Of a stretch of DNA of 64,000 bases, positions 24,501-35,794 are shown piece after piece; position 1 is the first letter of the stretch, and every line of letters begins with the position of its first letter. Origin of the DNA: Paraphysomonas bandaiensis (Eukaryota; Chrysophyceae); assembly GCA_965644295.1 (NCBI GenBank), contig CBFFRP010000069.1:248001-312000 (forward strand), written 5' to 3'. The notes beneath the pieces are model-generated. The model saw only the letters and a program-made list of their open reading frames with translations. It was not told the DNA's origin and did no database searches. A program made the position numbers and the translations under genes.

Positions 24501-27337
24501 AGCGCCTTCGACGACTGAATATTGAAGGAAACAGGCTTCGCAGTCTACCTGCAGAAATAAAGGATATGAAACTTGAAGTCCTTCGTTGTGGATATAATTA
24601 TATCGAGTGGTTACCTGAAGATATGTTTGAAGGGAGTCTAGGCCAAACCATAAAGCTGTTCTCCATTCCTGAGAACAATCTTCTTGAACTTCCTATAAGC
24701 GTGAAGGCGGTGTTAGATCAGAACCTCCAACTACAGGCCGAATTCAATCCCTTAGTGTCCCCACCATTGTGTGTCCTGGCGGAAGGATTCAAGGTATATC
24801 CGTTGATGAAGTGAAGTAAAACGTTTTTTAATGGGACCATGCAGATTGTACAGGCATATATGAGGGTTCGGGCGGCTAGACTCGTAGAATTAGATAAGCT
24901 ACTACTTGGGGAAGACTTTCTTTTTGTGAAGGAGTATGCAACTCCATTAGCTACTGAAGTATAATGATTGTGACTCGGTCGACGTTGCACTGACGTTTTG
25001 TCCAGGTGTTGGAAGATGGTACCGGGTTCTTGACACCTTTTGACCTGATGGAATTCGATGCTGCAGTGGACGAATATCTCAATGGTAACGGATATGCACT
25101 TTGGTGTCAGTTTCTAATATGAGTTTAGGGGAATTGTATTTGTGTCCAGCCAGTGGGCGTGAAATTGTTAGTGCGTTAGTAAAACTAAGGTACTGTGATC
25201 GATATTGAGTTTGCTTTCTCTTCATTAATATTTACGTAGAGATGCACGTGAGAGTGAGCTATACCTGGAGGTATTGAATGCTACACACAAGGTAGTCAGC
25301 TTGACAGATATCATGTAATTGGAAAATGATATTTTATTTAGGCGATTGAGATGTGCATCAATGACGAAAACTATAATTATCTTTATGGCCCTGCAGTCAT
25401 TACCAGCGCGAAACGTAAGTGCATACATGCTGTGGTTGCGAAATTTGTTTAGCAAAGTGTTGATGCCGTAGGGCCATGGGGACGGAAAGGTGAAATGTGT
25501 GGATGCTATGTGGTCTCACTGCACGCTCTGCTTCGAGATACCCCTCCCAATAAGACCTACCAGCCTGTCAGTGATATAAGCTGACTTGATACAGCAGCAT
25601 AACATTGTTTCTTAGGATGGTCGTGCAGCAATGATAAAGCTTATTGCGGATTGTATGCCCCACACGACGTTTCCGTTCACTGTAGGTGGGTCGGTTGTGT
25701 TTCGCTCTGATGACCTAGTATAATGCCGACGCCTATACAGAGTTGTTAAAGGATAGCTTGAGACTTTACCTTAGTCCATACGGACAGGTATATTGATTGA
25801 CTTACCTACCCATTGTTATGTTTGTTTGTTAGGTTGCCGACACGGAGGTGATGACATTCTCCGGGTGCGATTGCATAGACGAGAGGAGACGTAAACCACT
25901 GTACCACGACCCGTGTGAAAAGGTATTCATTTAAACGCTCTATCTGTGAATAATAGTTGTTTGTAAACAGCCGGCAGTTGTGCTAATGAAGCTTATTTAT
26001 ACTGACGATGAAGCTCGACGACGAGATGACGAAGAGTATTTATTTAATAGCAAGTTCGAAGAAATAGAGAACGAGGTACGACTAGTAATGAATATATATT
26101 ATAATTATCTGATGTGGTATTGTTGCATATAGATCCGGCTATGGATGAGCACGTCTGAAGGGTACAAACTTCTGAATAAGCAGATTGCGTCTAAAAAGGT
26201 GATTGACGTATATTTTGTACATGCAATGATCTTATACCGATATATTTAGGCGTCTGTTGTGGAAGACATTGAGCTAAGGGAGGAAATGAGAAAAATGTAC
26301 GTATTATCTATTGCAATTGTGTTTACTTGCAGCAGATAACATTAATCGCAGAGAAATGTACAAGGAAAGGCAGGCGATTAGTGGATTAGATAAAGTGAAC
26401 GTCAGAATTAAGCAGTTCGAGCAGGTGTAAAACCTTTCCTGTAGTTTCATCATATTTTACAGCTGTATTGACAGGGGTTGGATTTCGATATTCATCATAT
26501 TCTTTCCCACGAGGATGCCCAAAAGTTGAAAGTCGAGGCAGAGAAGCGATTGGCGAAACAGAAAAAACGAGTGGAGGTGTATTACTGCTTTTCGTTTTTT
26601 ATCGTATGAGGGTGATACACATGCAGGCTGTGGAGAATTCGTTGGATCGGTTAGAGGAACTGCGGTCGATGGACAGACGGCAAGTGTTTTGCTATATTAT
26701 GTAATGTTTTTCTAACTTTACCGCCGAAACAGCGGTTTACGACGCATGCTTACTCAAGACCTCATCAAGAAATACTGTCATTTGGTATACATATCGTTCC
26801 TAGTCTACATATCGTTACTAATCTACCTAGTATTATGCCGAAAAAATCAAGGAACTTCGGAAAGAAGCTATACGTAAGAACTGGAGACGACCCTGGGATG
26901 GAGAGGTAGTGTGGAGGATAAAGTGGTAAAATGTCTAACATTCAAGACAGGATGGTGCGGAATTTGAGAGGGTGAGAAATCGATTGCTCGCTTCTGCGTT
27001 AGCATCTGGAACGGAAGACATCGATGTGGATGTAAGCCATACACATGCCAAATCGACGTATGTTGTTGACACAATTTTTTCGTAGGCTCTTGTGGAGGAC
27101 GAAAATAATGTGAAACCAAATGAGATGAAAGAGGATGGTGAAGCGGAAGAAGATGAGTACAAACCAGGCAAGAGATTGTTCTTTATGTCTACCGTCGAAG
27201 TTAACGTGCAATGAATTGTAGAATTTGATTGGAACGATACGGAAGATATGACGAAATATGACTCTGCAATGTTCGATCGATATTTAAAGGAGCATAGTGG
27301 TCTGATGGGTACTATTAGAAATTTAGTTTCGAGATAG
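21543..27337 (+). CDS. Large leucine-rich-repeat protein with WW-like module
   Basis: At least 20 short exons run from ATG 21543 to TAG 27335-27337; first exons are 21543-21836, 21888-22088, 22134-22205, 22263-22292, 22343-22480 and 22533-22730. After an AT-rich, Ser/Thr-rich start come leucine-rich repeats (SLNLGDNQLVRL, LEELNLAGNQIFQLP). Then a WW-like module is encoded at about 23157-23262 (TYEWEPVLDEESGSLYYRN, DTQWEMPECL). A second LRR block follows (23317-24814; LEYLNVSDNTL, LKRLVLKDNHIRRLPPELG, LTKLDVSKNRLYEL). The C-terminal third is charged, with helical segments (LREEMRKREMYKERQA, EAEKRLAKQKKRVEAVENSL) and an acidic tail. The repeats are the plant/Shoc2-like LxxLP type, distinct from the RI-type LRR gene at 13-16 kb. 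Function unknown. Exon boundaries after 24814 are approximate. Confidence 0.8.
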
Positions 27338-27768
27338 CTTACTGTGCACTCCATCCTCCAGTAAAATTCCGCTACATACCAGTACGTTAGCATTTGTAAA
27401 ATACATCACTCTGTGTGTTCTCATCCACTTGACGTAATAATAGTTTTGTGTACATATCACAAGTGTTCACCTGAGCTCTTGTTTAGGTATAAACAATAAC
27501 TACCACGAGTTTTATTTATAGTGGTCCACATATTTATAAAATAAGAAATATATTTATACATTACACACGCTCCATTATATTTAGATCTACTAATAATGAC
27601 GCAGTCTCAAGTGCATGTAATTATCAGTAATTGATACGCAGCCTTGGTAATTATACAATGTACTCTCAGTGGCTATATATTCCTAGCAATTAAATGGCAT
27701 GGTTTACTACTATATTCCACTCGCTCCTAAAAATCCAGCCACCGTACAAAACAACTCAAACCGTGGTA
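27338..27768. other. Intergenic, no gene seen
   Basis: The 3' flank of the LRR-WW gene. It contains AATTGATACGCAG near 27629, also present at the element at 61.5-62.2 kb. Confidence 0.5.
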
Positions 27769-28135
27769 GTAGTGAATGTCTGATTATTAGCAATAGGCAA
27801 GTAAGAGTCAGAACTAATGTAGTAAAACAATTTCACTAAATAGTGCTTAACTCTGTGTCCTACTCTAGTAGTGAATGTCTGATTATTTAGCAATAGGCGT
27901 TGAGACCTTGCATCAATTAGTGGCTAGAAGAATGCTAGTCATACTAGTTAGACCACTACCCGTAACTAATCAATACAAACTATTTAACGCTACGAAAGCT
28001 GCTTGTGCGTCGCCGCAAGCACCAAGGTGCAACCACTTCCGTTTGTCCTACTCTATATAGCGCTACGAAAGCTGCTTGTGCATCACCGCAAGCACCAAGG
28101 TGCAACCACTTTCGCTCTATCGCTCGAAGTAAACA
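27769..28135. mobile_element. Two nested left halves of the fold-back/MITE family
   Basis: The terminal sequence TAGTGAATGTCTGATTATT occurs twice, at about 27770 and 27868. The core CTGCTTGTGC...CGCAAGCACCAAGGTGCAACC also occurs twice (about 28000 and 28073). TGTCCTACTCT flanks the inner piece on both sides (about 27855 and 28045), as if one left half inserted into another copy. Other family members lie at 4580-4882 and 33601-34091. Confidence 0.75.
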
Positions 28136-29689
28136 CAGTGAGCAAGCAGAATGTTGATATTCCGCACATCTGCTGACTTCAGGATTTTGAGTTCTTAAGT
28201 AGGTGCGAGATCTGCCCATGGACGTGCATTCCTTCCGTGTCAGGAGGCGCCGTGGTATTGCAAAACAGAACTAACCCACGGGTACACATATAATTTTCTT
28301 GCCTGTGTATCTATATCATCATTTTTTTTATTCAATTTCAGTTCTTTATTCACTGACTATACTGAAAAAAGTAACTCTGTGGTTGTAAACTGTAACTATA
28401 CATTCCTTTAAAAACCAGGAAGAAAAATTCACGCACAGTGTAACTATACTACAGGTCGGTAACGTTATTTCTGATTGAAATTCTCTTCCCTATTTTGTTT
28501 CCCTAGAATCAGGTCAGCTGTATACAAGAGATCAAAAACGCGATATGTAATAACCTATAGTAATTGGCGTTAATATTCCATGATTTAAAGTAGAGTATGA
28601 TCAATCTTACAGGCATGAATCTCGACCAAACAAGTGTTTGATATGGAGAGGTGATGGACTGAAATCAAGGTCAACAGTGTAAAACGTTCATCCTTTGCTA
28701 CTGTGATGAGTATCTGAAAGAGTATCGCGATTTATTGCGAATATGATGGAGGTTACAGGATAACCATATTTTACACCTTCCACGATTATGTAAAGCAAAA
28801 AAAGTGGGACCATTGCGGCCATTGTCCAAGTACTTTATATTTTATATATACATGTATAGTGGCATGAATCTCCGTTTTTCTAGAAAAAACTGGGTTTTGG
28901 CGTTTTAGGTAGTTTTAAAGTTAGCTTCACTCTCCGTCAGTGATATGGTTTCAGTATATATCCCTTCAGTATGTGTTGCCTTAGGACCGTTTGGAAGTAG
29001 CTTCATGTCCACTATATATATAATTCTTACAGAGTAATAATCGTATATATTCTCTTCTGCACCCGTTTATTTCTTAAGCCTTTTTAAAGAGTTGGCTAGA
29101 CACAGTACTGATTATTTGCTATGCTGATAAAGACAAGAGCAATGTCTAGGAAAGAATACGTGGAGGACTCAAAAAAGTCTGTATTCGAAAGCACAGTTCA
29201 AGGCAAGCAAAGCGGGGAGGATCTGACCCTCAGGGCAGATACTGATGAAAACATTGCTCTTGTCTTACTTAGCATTCATATCAATATTATGGTAAGCTTA
29301 TTCTCCAAAGGCTTAAGTAATAAACATATGATGGCGCTGTATATATATATATAGCCGGGCATGAAGTAACTGACAGACTACACTGAAACGACTGCGTATA
29401 ACTCTAAAGAGTAACACTCAACTACCTTACTGCAATCATGATGCATCATTATCTCATGTGTACTGATATATATACCCATATACAAGCATATAGTCCGTTA
29501 CAGATGGTCACGTGCTGTCCACAGACTCTTAAACCCCATTGTTATGGTCTAGTGTCATAGCCTACATAGTTTAGTATCTGTTAATTATACTAGCAATGGT
29601 AATTTCATTGGCATCAATTACTTTTATGAAGTAAGTAGTTTAATGAAATCCCTCTATACATACATATATATGTGTGTATATATATGCCA

Positions 29690-29825
29690 TCGGCATTGGC
29701 TTCCTTTGTGTATTTTTGTTCAAAAATGCCTCTAATATTGAGATAACAATTATCTGTATACAAGCCGTAGTTGTATTGCAATAATATAGATGATTTTTGC
29801 TTCAATTTATTTCCGAATAATAAGA
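29690..29825. repeat. Dispersed repeat, copy 1 (copy 2 at 63870-63992)
   Basis: The segments TCTAATATTGAGA, GCCGTAGTT and CTTCAATTTATTTCCGAA occur in the same order and spacing at both places, at clearly better than chance similarity. Neither copy shows an obvious coding frame. Confidence 0.75.
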
Positions 29826-30059
29826 TGCTGACTGCAGATGGGGGTACGGGTGGCAAAAAAAATCGCCCTTTTTCGTTGTTGAGAATACAGTATTCTGTAT
29901 ATTAATCATCATAAAAATGGGTTTTTTGTCCTGGTCGACTTTTTCCCACCAGTATTGTACATGTACACAAACATCAAGAAATCCATCGAAATTGGGCAAA
30001 TTCAGCACTTTGTTGGCCTACCGAACACACCCTTAAAATATGATGACTTTGCAATGAAA

Positions 30060-30375
30060 TAAACAATGACCAAATCCCAAATCGATAAAATCGACAGTAC
30101 TACAGTACACTGGGTGGTTGTGCATGTGGATTTTATTGATTTTTTCATCATTTATTTCATTGAAAAATCATCATTTTTTCAAAAAAGTGACTTTTCAATG
30201 AAACAAACAATGAACAAACAATAACCCCCCCCGAACTATACAGGTCCGGGGTGGTTGTTGTGCATATTTATTTCATTGAAAAGTCATCGTTTTTTCATTA
30301 AAAAGTCACTTTTTTTCACTTTTCACTGAAAAAACGATGAACAAAATCGATATACACAACCACCGTGTATTGTAT
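30060..30375. repeat. Fold-back tract of short inverted repeats
   Basis: TTTCATTGAAAA(A/G)TC and its inverse GACTTTTCAATGAAA alternate here. GGTGGTTGTGCAT and its near-inverse CACAACCACC frame them. The whole could form several alternative hairpins. Confidence 0.65.
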
Positions 30376-30597
30376 ATATACAACCATCCCCTTAAGATAT
30401 TCCTACATAAATTATGTCATATCCATATCTTTTTTTTTTAATTAGATCCACAAATTATTCACTTCATCACACTTTCTTCTTATATATATACCTATACACA
30501 CCGCACACAGAAGTATCTGATATGATCTTATAACAATCATCTTCATATGATCGAAGTGTATCATCATAATTATACTTTAAACATCTCTATATAATCA

Positions 30598-30621
30598 ATA
30601 CATACACATACACATACACAT

Positions 30622-30684
<63 letters not shown>

Positions 30685-30702
30685 TATACACATACACATA
30701 CA
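30598..30702. repeat. TACACA/CATACA microsatellite
   Basis: A near-perfect hexanucleotide-type tract ending only a few bases before the ATG at 30708. It would form the proximal promoter or 5' UTR of the following gene. Confidence 0.9.
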
Positions 30703-30707
30703 TTAAA

Positions 30708-33300
30708 ATGTTTCTATCAATATCTTTTATTACTCTAATTTTCTATATATTTCAATATGTATCTGCTGATATATCATTTATTAAAAAGGTATGAACTATG
30801 AGTTATATATAGGATGATATCCCTTATAAAGCTATCTGTCTTCTTTTATACAGATTGTTGCAACTAATTTAGCTGATGGATACTGGGTAGAAGCTATGGA
30901 TGTAGATATGGATGGATGGATTGATTTGGTAACATCTGGTCTTGCTGTTGGTGATGTTTATTGGTATAGAAACCCTCATAATGAACATGATGAGTGGGTT
31001 CGACAACATATTATTAAGGTATACTATATATTTATGTATTGTATTTGTCTTATACACTTCTATGTACAGCTTAGCAAACCAGTTGCTATTGACCATGCAG
31101 ATATTGACAACGACGGTTTTCCGGATATCGTTATTTCGCATAATTACGGAAGTTGTATGTATAACTGTGCTCCAACTGACGGCAAGGTTTCTTGGCTTCG
31201 AAATCCTGGAAATTCTGAAAGAGGATGGGAGGCTAGGCTCATTGGAAACATTATGGCCGCCCATCGTGTAAAAATTGGAAAATTTACACAGAATACTAAC
31301 ATGGAGGTCATGGTTTTGCCTGTAGTGGGTGTGGAAGGTAGAATTATTGTTAATCGTCACTGTTTGTTGTTAATACGCTTGGATGTTTCCAGGAGTTCAT
31401 GAGCCTGTAAAAGTTCAAATATACAATTTACCCTCGCAAGAAGACATTCTGAAAAATGACCTCTGGACCATACAACCTGTCGACAACACTACATTTCGCA
31501 TTATTCACGGTGTAGTGGTTGGAAAGTTCGGGTCTCGCAGGGGGTCTGATTTGGATTCTGTGTTGCTGGCTAGCGAAGAAGGGGTGACTTGGTTGTATTA
31601 TGGAGGCAAGGAAATTGGATGGAAGCACGAGAACTTGAATAAAGGCGAGCTGTCGGAGTATTCGTTGACTAAATTCAAAGGCTCTGGTAATGTTGATGCT
31701 TGTCGAATTGGTGATGATGCCTTCGCCTTAATTCCCACGGCGGAACCATTTCACGGCAACACGATCGCTGCATACAGGAAGGACACGACAAATTCTTTGA
31801 CCGATGTACGGTGGGATAGACAGGTGTTGGAGGTGATGGGTCACCCGAATAGTGCGGGTGAGGGCGAGGCTCACCATGTGGTAAGCTCCCCATCCCTGTT
31901 ATTCATTATATCACACCACATTCGGATTAAGAATGACTAATATATGGGTTAGGTGTGTGCTGATTTTGATGATGATGGAAACGATGAATTTCTAGTTGCA
32001 CTGCGAGGCCCTATGCCCTACCAAGGGATTCTACACTTCACTCCTCTTCCGGTAGAAGAAGGAGTCCTGCCCAAATACAATTACCAGAAGCAATCCGTGT
32101 CAACGAATTCGGCCGCAAGAATTGCCCTTGCAGACTTCAACAACGATGGCAAGTTGGATTTTGCCACCACTGGATACTACACGCCAGGATACTTTTTGTG
32201 CGACAATCCTCAAGTCTTGGTGTACTACAACAACATTGAACAGCAAGGAAAGGGCTTGTCTGAAAGTTCTGTCCCTGCAGCCACTTCCACTTGCCTAGGC
32301 GAGGAAGCACTCCCCCCTGCTGAGAGAGTAGCGAAGAAGTCCGTATATTTTCCGGAAGGGGCTGTGAAGGTCGGCATTCAGCCCACAGGATGGGTTAATG
32401 ACGACTTTCCACTGCTGGGTAACGACCTCTATTCCTATGGGCAGATTATGGACGAGGTATATATCTCTTTCTTAGTGTTGCAATAACAGGATGTATGTTT
32501 TGTAGGTTGCTTTGGCGGGTTTTGAGGGCGGGTCTGTGGGACATAAGTACCCCACTGATCGTGCCGTTCTGAAGAAGGAGTTAGGTCTGCGAAACCTTGT
32601 CGTCTCTGAGCCTTGGACCAGCACTTATTTTTCTGTCCCCGGTATGGCCAACAAAACTACCGATGGGTTTGTCACATCGATGGATTTCATTCGAGATATG
32701 GGAGGAAAGTCCCTTGTAGTAGCTGAGTTGGGGCATGCCGTACACCAACTGCCCTTGCCCCTTTTTGCCAACAAGCCGAATTTCACGGAGGCGCAGTGGC
32801 AAGATGTGGCGGCAGGTTTGAACAGTCTTGGCCAACTGGCGAAGAACGCGGGTATGCAATTGCTCTATCATCACCATTTGGGGTCAGGTGTCATGTACAG
32901 AGATGAAATTGATAAATTGATGTCTCTTACCGATCCAGAGTTAGTGTACTTGCTTGTTGACACTGGACACGCTTTTGCAGCCAACGTTGATCCACTGGAT
33001 CTCATTCGCACATACAAGTCCAGAGTTCGCGAAGTTCACTTGAAGAACGTTCGATACCCCAGATTGCTCAAGGTTGTGCAGGACGGACTTACTTTCTACG
33101 AAGGCATTTTGGAAGGCATGTTCACCGTTCCTGGGGACGACAGCGGGGTGGTTGATTTCGAACCTATTCTTGGTGAGTTATCTGACTTGAAGTACTCTGG
33201 ATGGCTGGTCGTGGAAGCTGAGCAAGACCCAAGCAAAGGTGATCCTTTGCAATATGCCCAGACAGCGCGAGCGTACCTCAAACAGTTTGATGGACTGTAA
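30708..33300 (+). CDS. Secreted aldosulose-dehydratase-like propeller fused to IolE-type TIM barrel, 766 aa
   Basis: Six exons join in phase: 30708-30788, 30854-31018, 31070-31337, 31393-31880, 31953-32456 and 32506-33300 (TAA). Residues 1-20 form a signal peptide. Residues about 25-450 are FG-GAP/VCBS-like propeller repeats (DVDMDGWIDLV, DIDNDGFPDIV, DFDDDGNDEFLVAL, DFNNDGKLDFA). They match fungal aldos-2-ulose dehydratase (AUDH), for example DGYWVEA, GKVSWLRNPG, FHGNT and PGYF. Residues about 472-766 match IolE/2-keto-myo-inositol dehydratase (PTGWVNDDFP, EVALAGFEGGSVGHKYP), with likely metal or catalytic residues in YHHHLGSGV, Asp654/His657 (LVDTGHA), His680 (EVHLK) and Glu739 (VVEAEQ). 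Fungal AUDH instead continues into cupin and lectin domains. The convergent neighbour is pyranose 2-oxidase. Predicted role: dehydration or isomerisation of 2-keto sugars or cyclitols outside the cell; the substrate is inferred. Confidence 0.88.
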
Positions 33301-33600
33301 GCTGCTCACCATTGCTTGGTCTCCGTTGTTGCAGCAAATTTTGAAAACGTTTATTAACTTGTTAACGATATGAGCAATTTATTTTATTGCATACTGGAAA
33401 AATATACACCAACAAATATCTATTCTGGTAATAAAGTGTGACGACTGGGTAGTACTAGAGACTGGGTTATCAAATTGACATAATATGATGAATGGCAAAT
33501 ACTTGATAAACTGAATGTAGCTCTCACTCAATGTTTTTTAAGAATTATAATCAATCTCACTTATCATTCATTGTCATTCGCTAAATTCATGCTACCTCAG

Positions 33601-34091
33601 TAGTGAATATCTGATTATTAGCAATATATATAGGCGTGTGAGATTCAGAACTAATATATCAAAACAATTTAAATAACTTGTGCTTAACTCTGATGTCCTA
33701 CTATTTGGCGCTACGAAAGCTGCTTGTACGTCCCCGCAAGCACCAAGGTGCAACCACTTTTGCTCTCTGTCCTTAAGATGAATAGCCCGGATGCTTGACT
33801 TCAGCAGGGAGCCCAGGCCCCCGACTCCTCCTCAACGGCATCCGGGCTACTCACGCACTTACTTAAGGACTTAGAAAACCTGAAGTTAGCAGATGCCAGG
33901 TATATTAACATTCTGCCTGCTTACTGTGTTTGCTTTGAATGATGGAGCAAAAGTGCTTGCGGGGATGCACAAGCGACTTCAGTAGTGTTAAATAGTAGGA
34001 TATCAGAGCTAATCAAAAGTTAGTTAAATTGTTTTACTACATTTGTTCTGACTCTTACACGCCTATATTGCTAATGATCAGACACTTACTA
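33601..34091. mobile_element. Fold-back/MITE element with long terminal inverted repeats (complete)
   Basis: The left end TAGTGAATATCTGATTATTAG (33601) is the inverse of the right end CTAATGATCAGACACTTACTA (to 34091). Inverted similarity continues inward for about 170 bp, through AAACAATTTAAATAACTTGTGC/inverse and the CTGCTTGTACGTCCCCGCAAGCACC-type core. The centre contains another small inverted pair, GCCCGGATGC / GCATCCGGGC (about 33787 and 33838). No coding capacity is visible. It lies between the two 2-keto-sugar pathway genes. Confidence 0.85.
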
Positions 34092-34169
34092 TGTAAAGTC
34101 AATGCTGCGATTGAGTATGTTGGTAATTTTAAGCAAAAAACAAGACAATCTTAACAGTTAGAGTGAGAA

Positions 34170-34910
34170 GGTGATAAGGTCACATGGAGTGTATGCTGGA
34201 ACGAAGAGCAGCAGATTAAGAAAAGAGTGAGCGACAGATATATGGACTAGATAGAGGTACTCGACCAAGGAAGTTCCTTTAGTGTGAGACATGTGGGTTT
34301 AAACACCATTATATGGGCCGTTTTTGTCTATTTAGAGAACGGAAGTAAGAGCAAGTTTAGCTGGTATAAACCATGGAAATTTGCTAAGTTCGAGGCAAAG
34401 ACTTTGGAGAAGATATTAGAGGCCATAAAATAAAATAGTAAGGCATAGCAAAAACTTGGAGATGTGGTGAAAAGAGAATTCGTACAACTGGTAGTCGATG
34501 CAAAAGAGGAACAAGCGAAGAGTGTGGGGAAGATCTGAGATGAGAATAGATGAGATGTAGATGGTAGTCATGATCAGATTTTAGAAGATACGAGTATTAA
34601 GGTAAGATATAGGGTTGGAGTGTACCGGGACTATCCATAGGACGTAACGGACGTTTATGTACGGATAGTATTACAACGGTATACGTAGATATTCTGTAGG
34701 ATGAGGAGTAGGTATTTCTATATGTGATTATTGCTGGAAGTAGAAGTCTAGCTATTTATGGCTGGGAAACCACTTCTAACTAGAATTAGCGAAGAAGGGG
34801 ATGTACTATTAGAGGTAGAAAGATATGGATTTTTAGATATATATAGCAAAGTTAAGAAGTTGAGGAGTTACGAGGTTAACAGTAAGAAAAGTAAATTTAA
34901 GTGTTGAGTG
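34170..34910 (+). pseudogene. Possible decayed retroelement gag relic
   Basis: Interrupted frames with many stops. One contains a zinc-knuckle-like CETCGFKHHYMGRFC (about 34288-34335) and, further on, charged segments (KFAKFEAKTLEKILEAIK; PLLTRISEEGDVLLEVERYG). No LTRs are visible. The reading is tentative. Confidence 0.35.
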
Positions 34911-35794
34911 TTGTAAAAAGGTAATTACTACCCACATCACCTCTGTACACATGGGCAGGGATGATAAGACCAGCAATATTTAGTCATGATGGCGAGGCTT
35001 AATCACCCGTAGTCGTTCCATTACAATAATATTATAAATAATTTATTTATTGCAAAACGCATCGAAAACTCAACATAAATCGAAATTTCACCAGGTTTGG
35101 TCATCACATTGACATGATGTTAATAACAAATTTTTCATATATAACTTTGTAATTATCTACAAACCGCAAGAGATAAAAATTTAGTTGTTATTTTATTTCT
35201 TGAATTTTGCTGTTTGAGAGCAATTAAAGCTGTAGTTCAAAGATATTTGAATTGTGGCTGTTATTAGTAGAATACAGAAGTGAGAACTAATGTCATAATA
35301 GCATTCGTAGTAGTAAACCTGAAATATATTGACCGTATAAGATCGTGATATCTAAGATTGCGTGGAAATGATTGGTAGTTGAGACAATATGAATTTAGCA
35401 ATTGACAATGAATAACAAGTGATTTTAATCATAACTTTTTGTATGTTACTATATGCTTCTAATCATAGAGTGATATTGTTTAGTTTTGTCATTTTTAACA
35501 TAATTGAACATGCTGACTTATATTTGCTTGTACTGTAATTATAATGAAAATAATTCTACAACATACAACAAACTACTAACTATCCAATTGTTAATTAATA
35601 ATTAATTTGTTGAATGTTATAATGTTGACAAAATTGTCCAGAGAATTGTTTTGTAAACAAATATATTCTCTACGATTCTTTCATAATCGTCTTGTGGACT
35701 CTAGGACATATTAAATGGTTACGAAAACAAGAATGTTAACGACTTTCAGTATCAAAATCTAGCTGAAGGTAGCCCGGGCAAATTGACTTGCTTC
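34911..35794. other. Intergenic, no gene seen
   Basis: AT-rich 3' flank of the pyranose oxidase gene without recognisable features. Confidence 0.5.

Larger units (their letters stand above)
28136..30707. other. 2.6 kb AT-rich intergenic region with small repeats
   Basis: No gene is recognised. Within it are a short inverted repeat around 29125-29270, a dispersed repeat at about 29690-29825, a complex fold-back tract at about 30060-30375 and a TACACA-type microsatellite at 30598-30702. The open frame at 29121-29354 lies between the arms of the inverted repeat and has no recognised domain. Confidence 0.55.

Noticed and set aside
29121-29354. 77-residue plus-strand ORF
   Set aside because: Bounded by a small inverted repeat and running into a TA microsatellite; no domain seen. 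Kept only as a structural observation.
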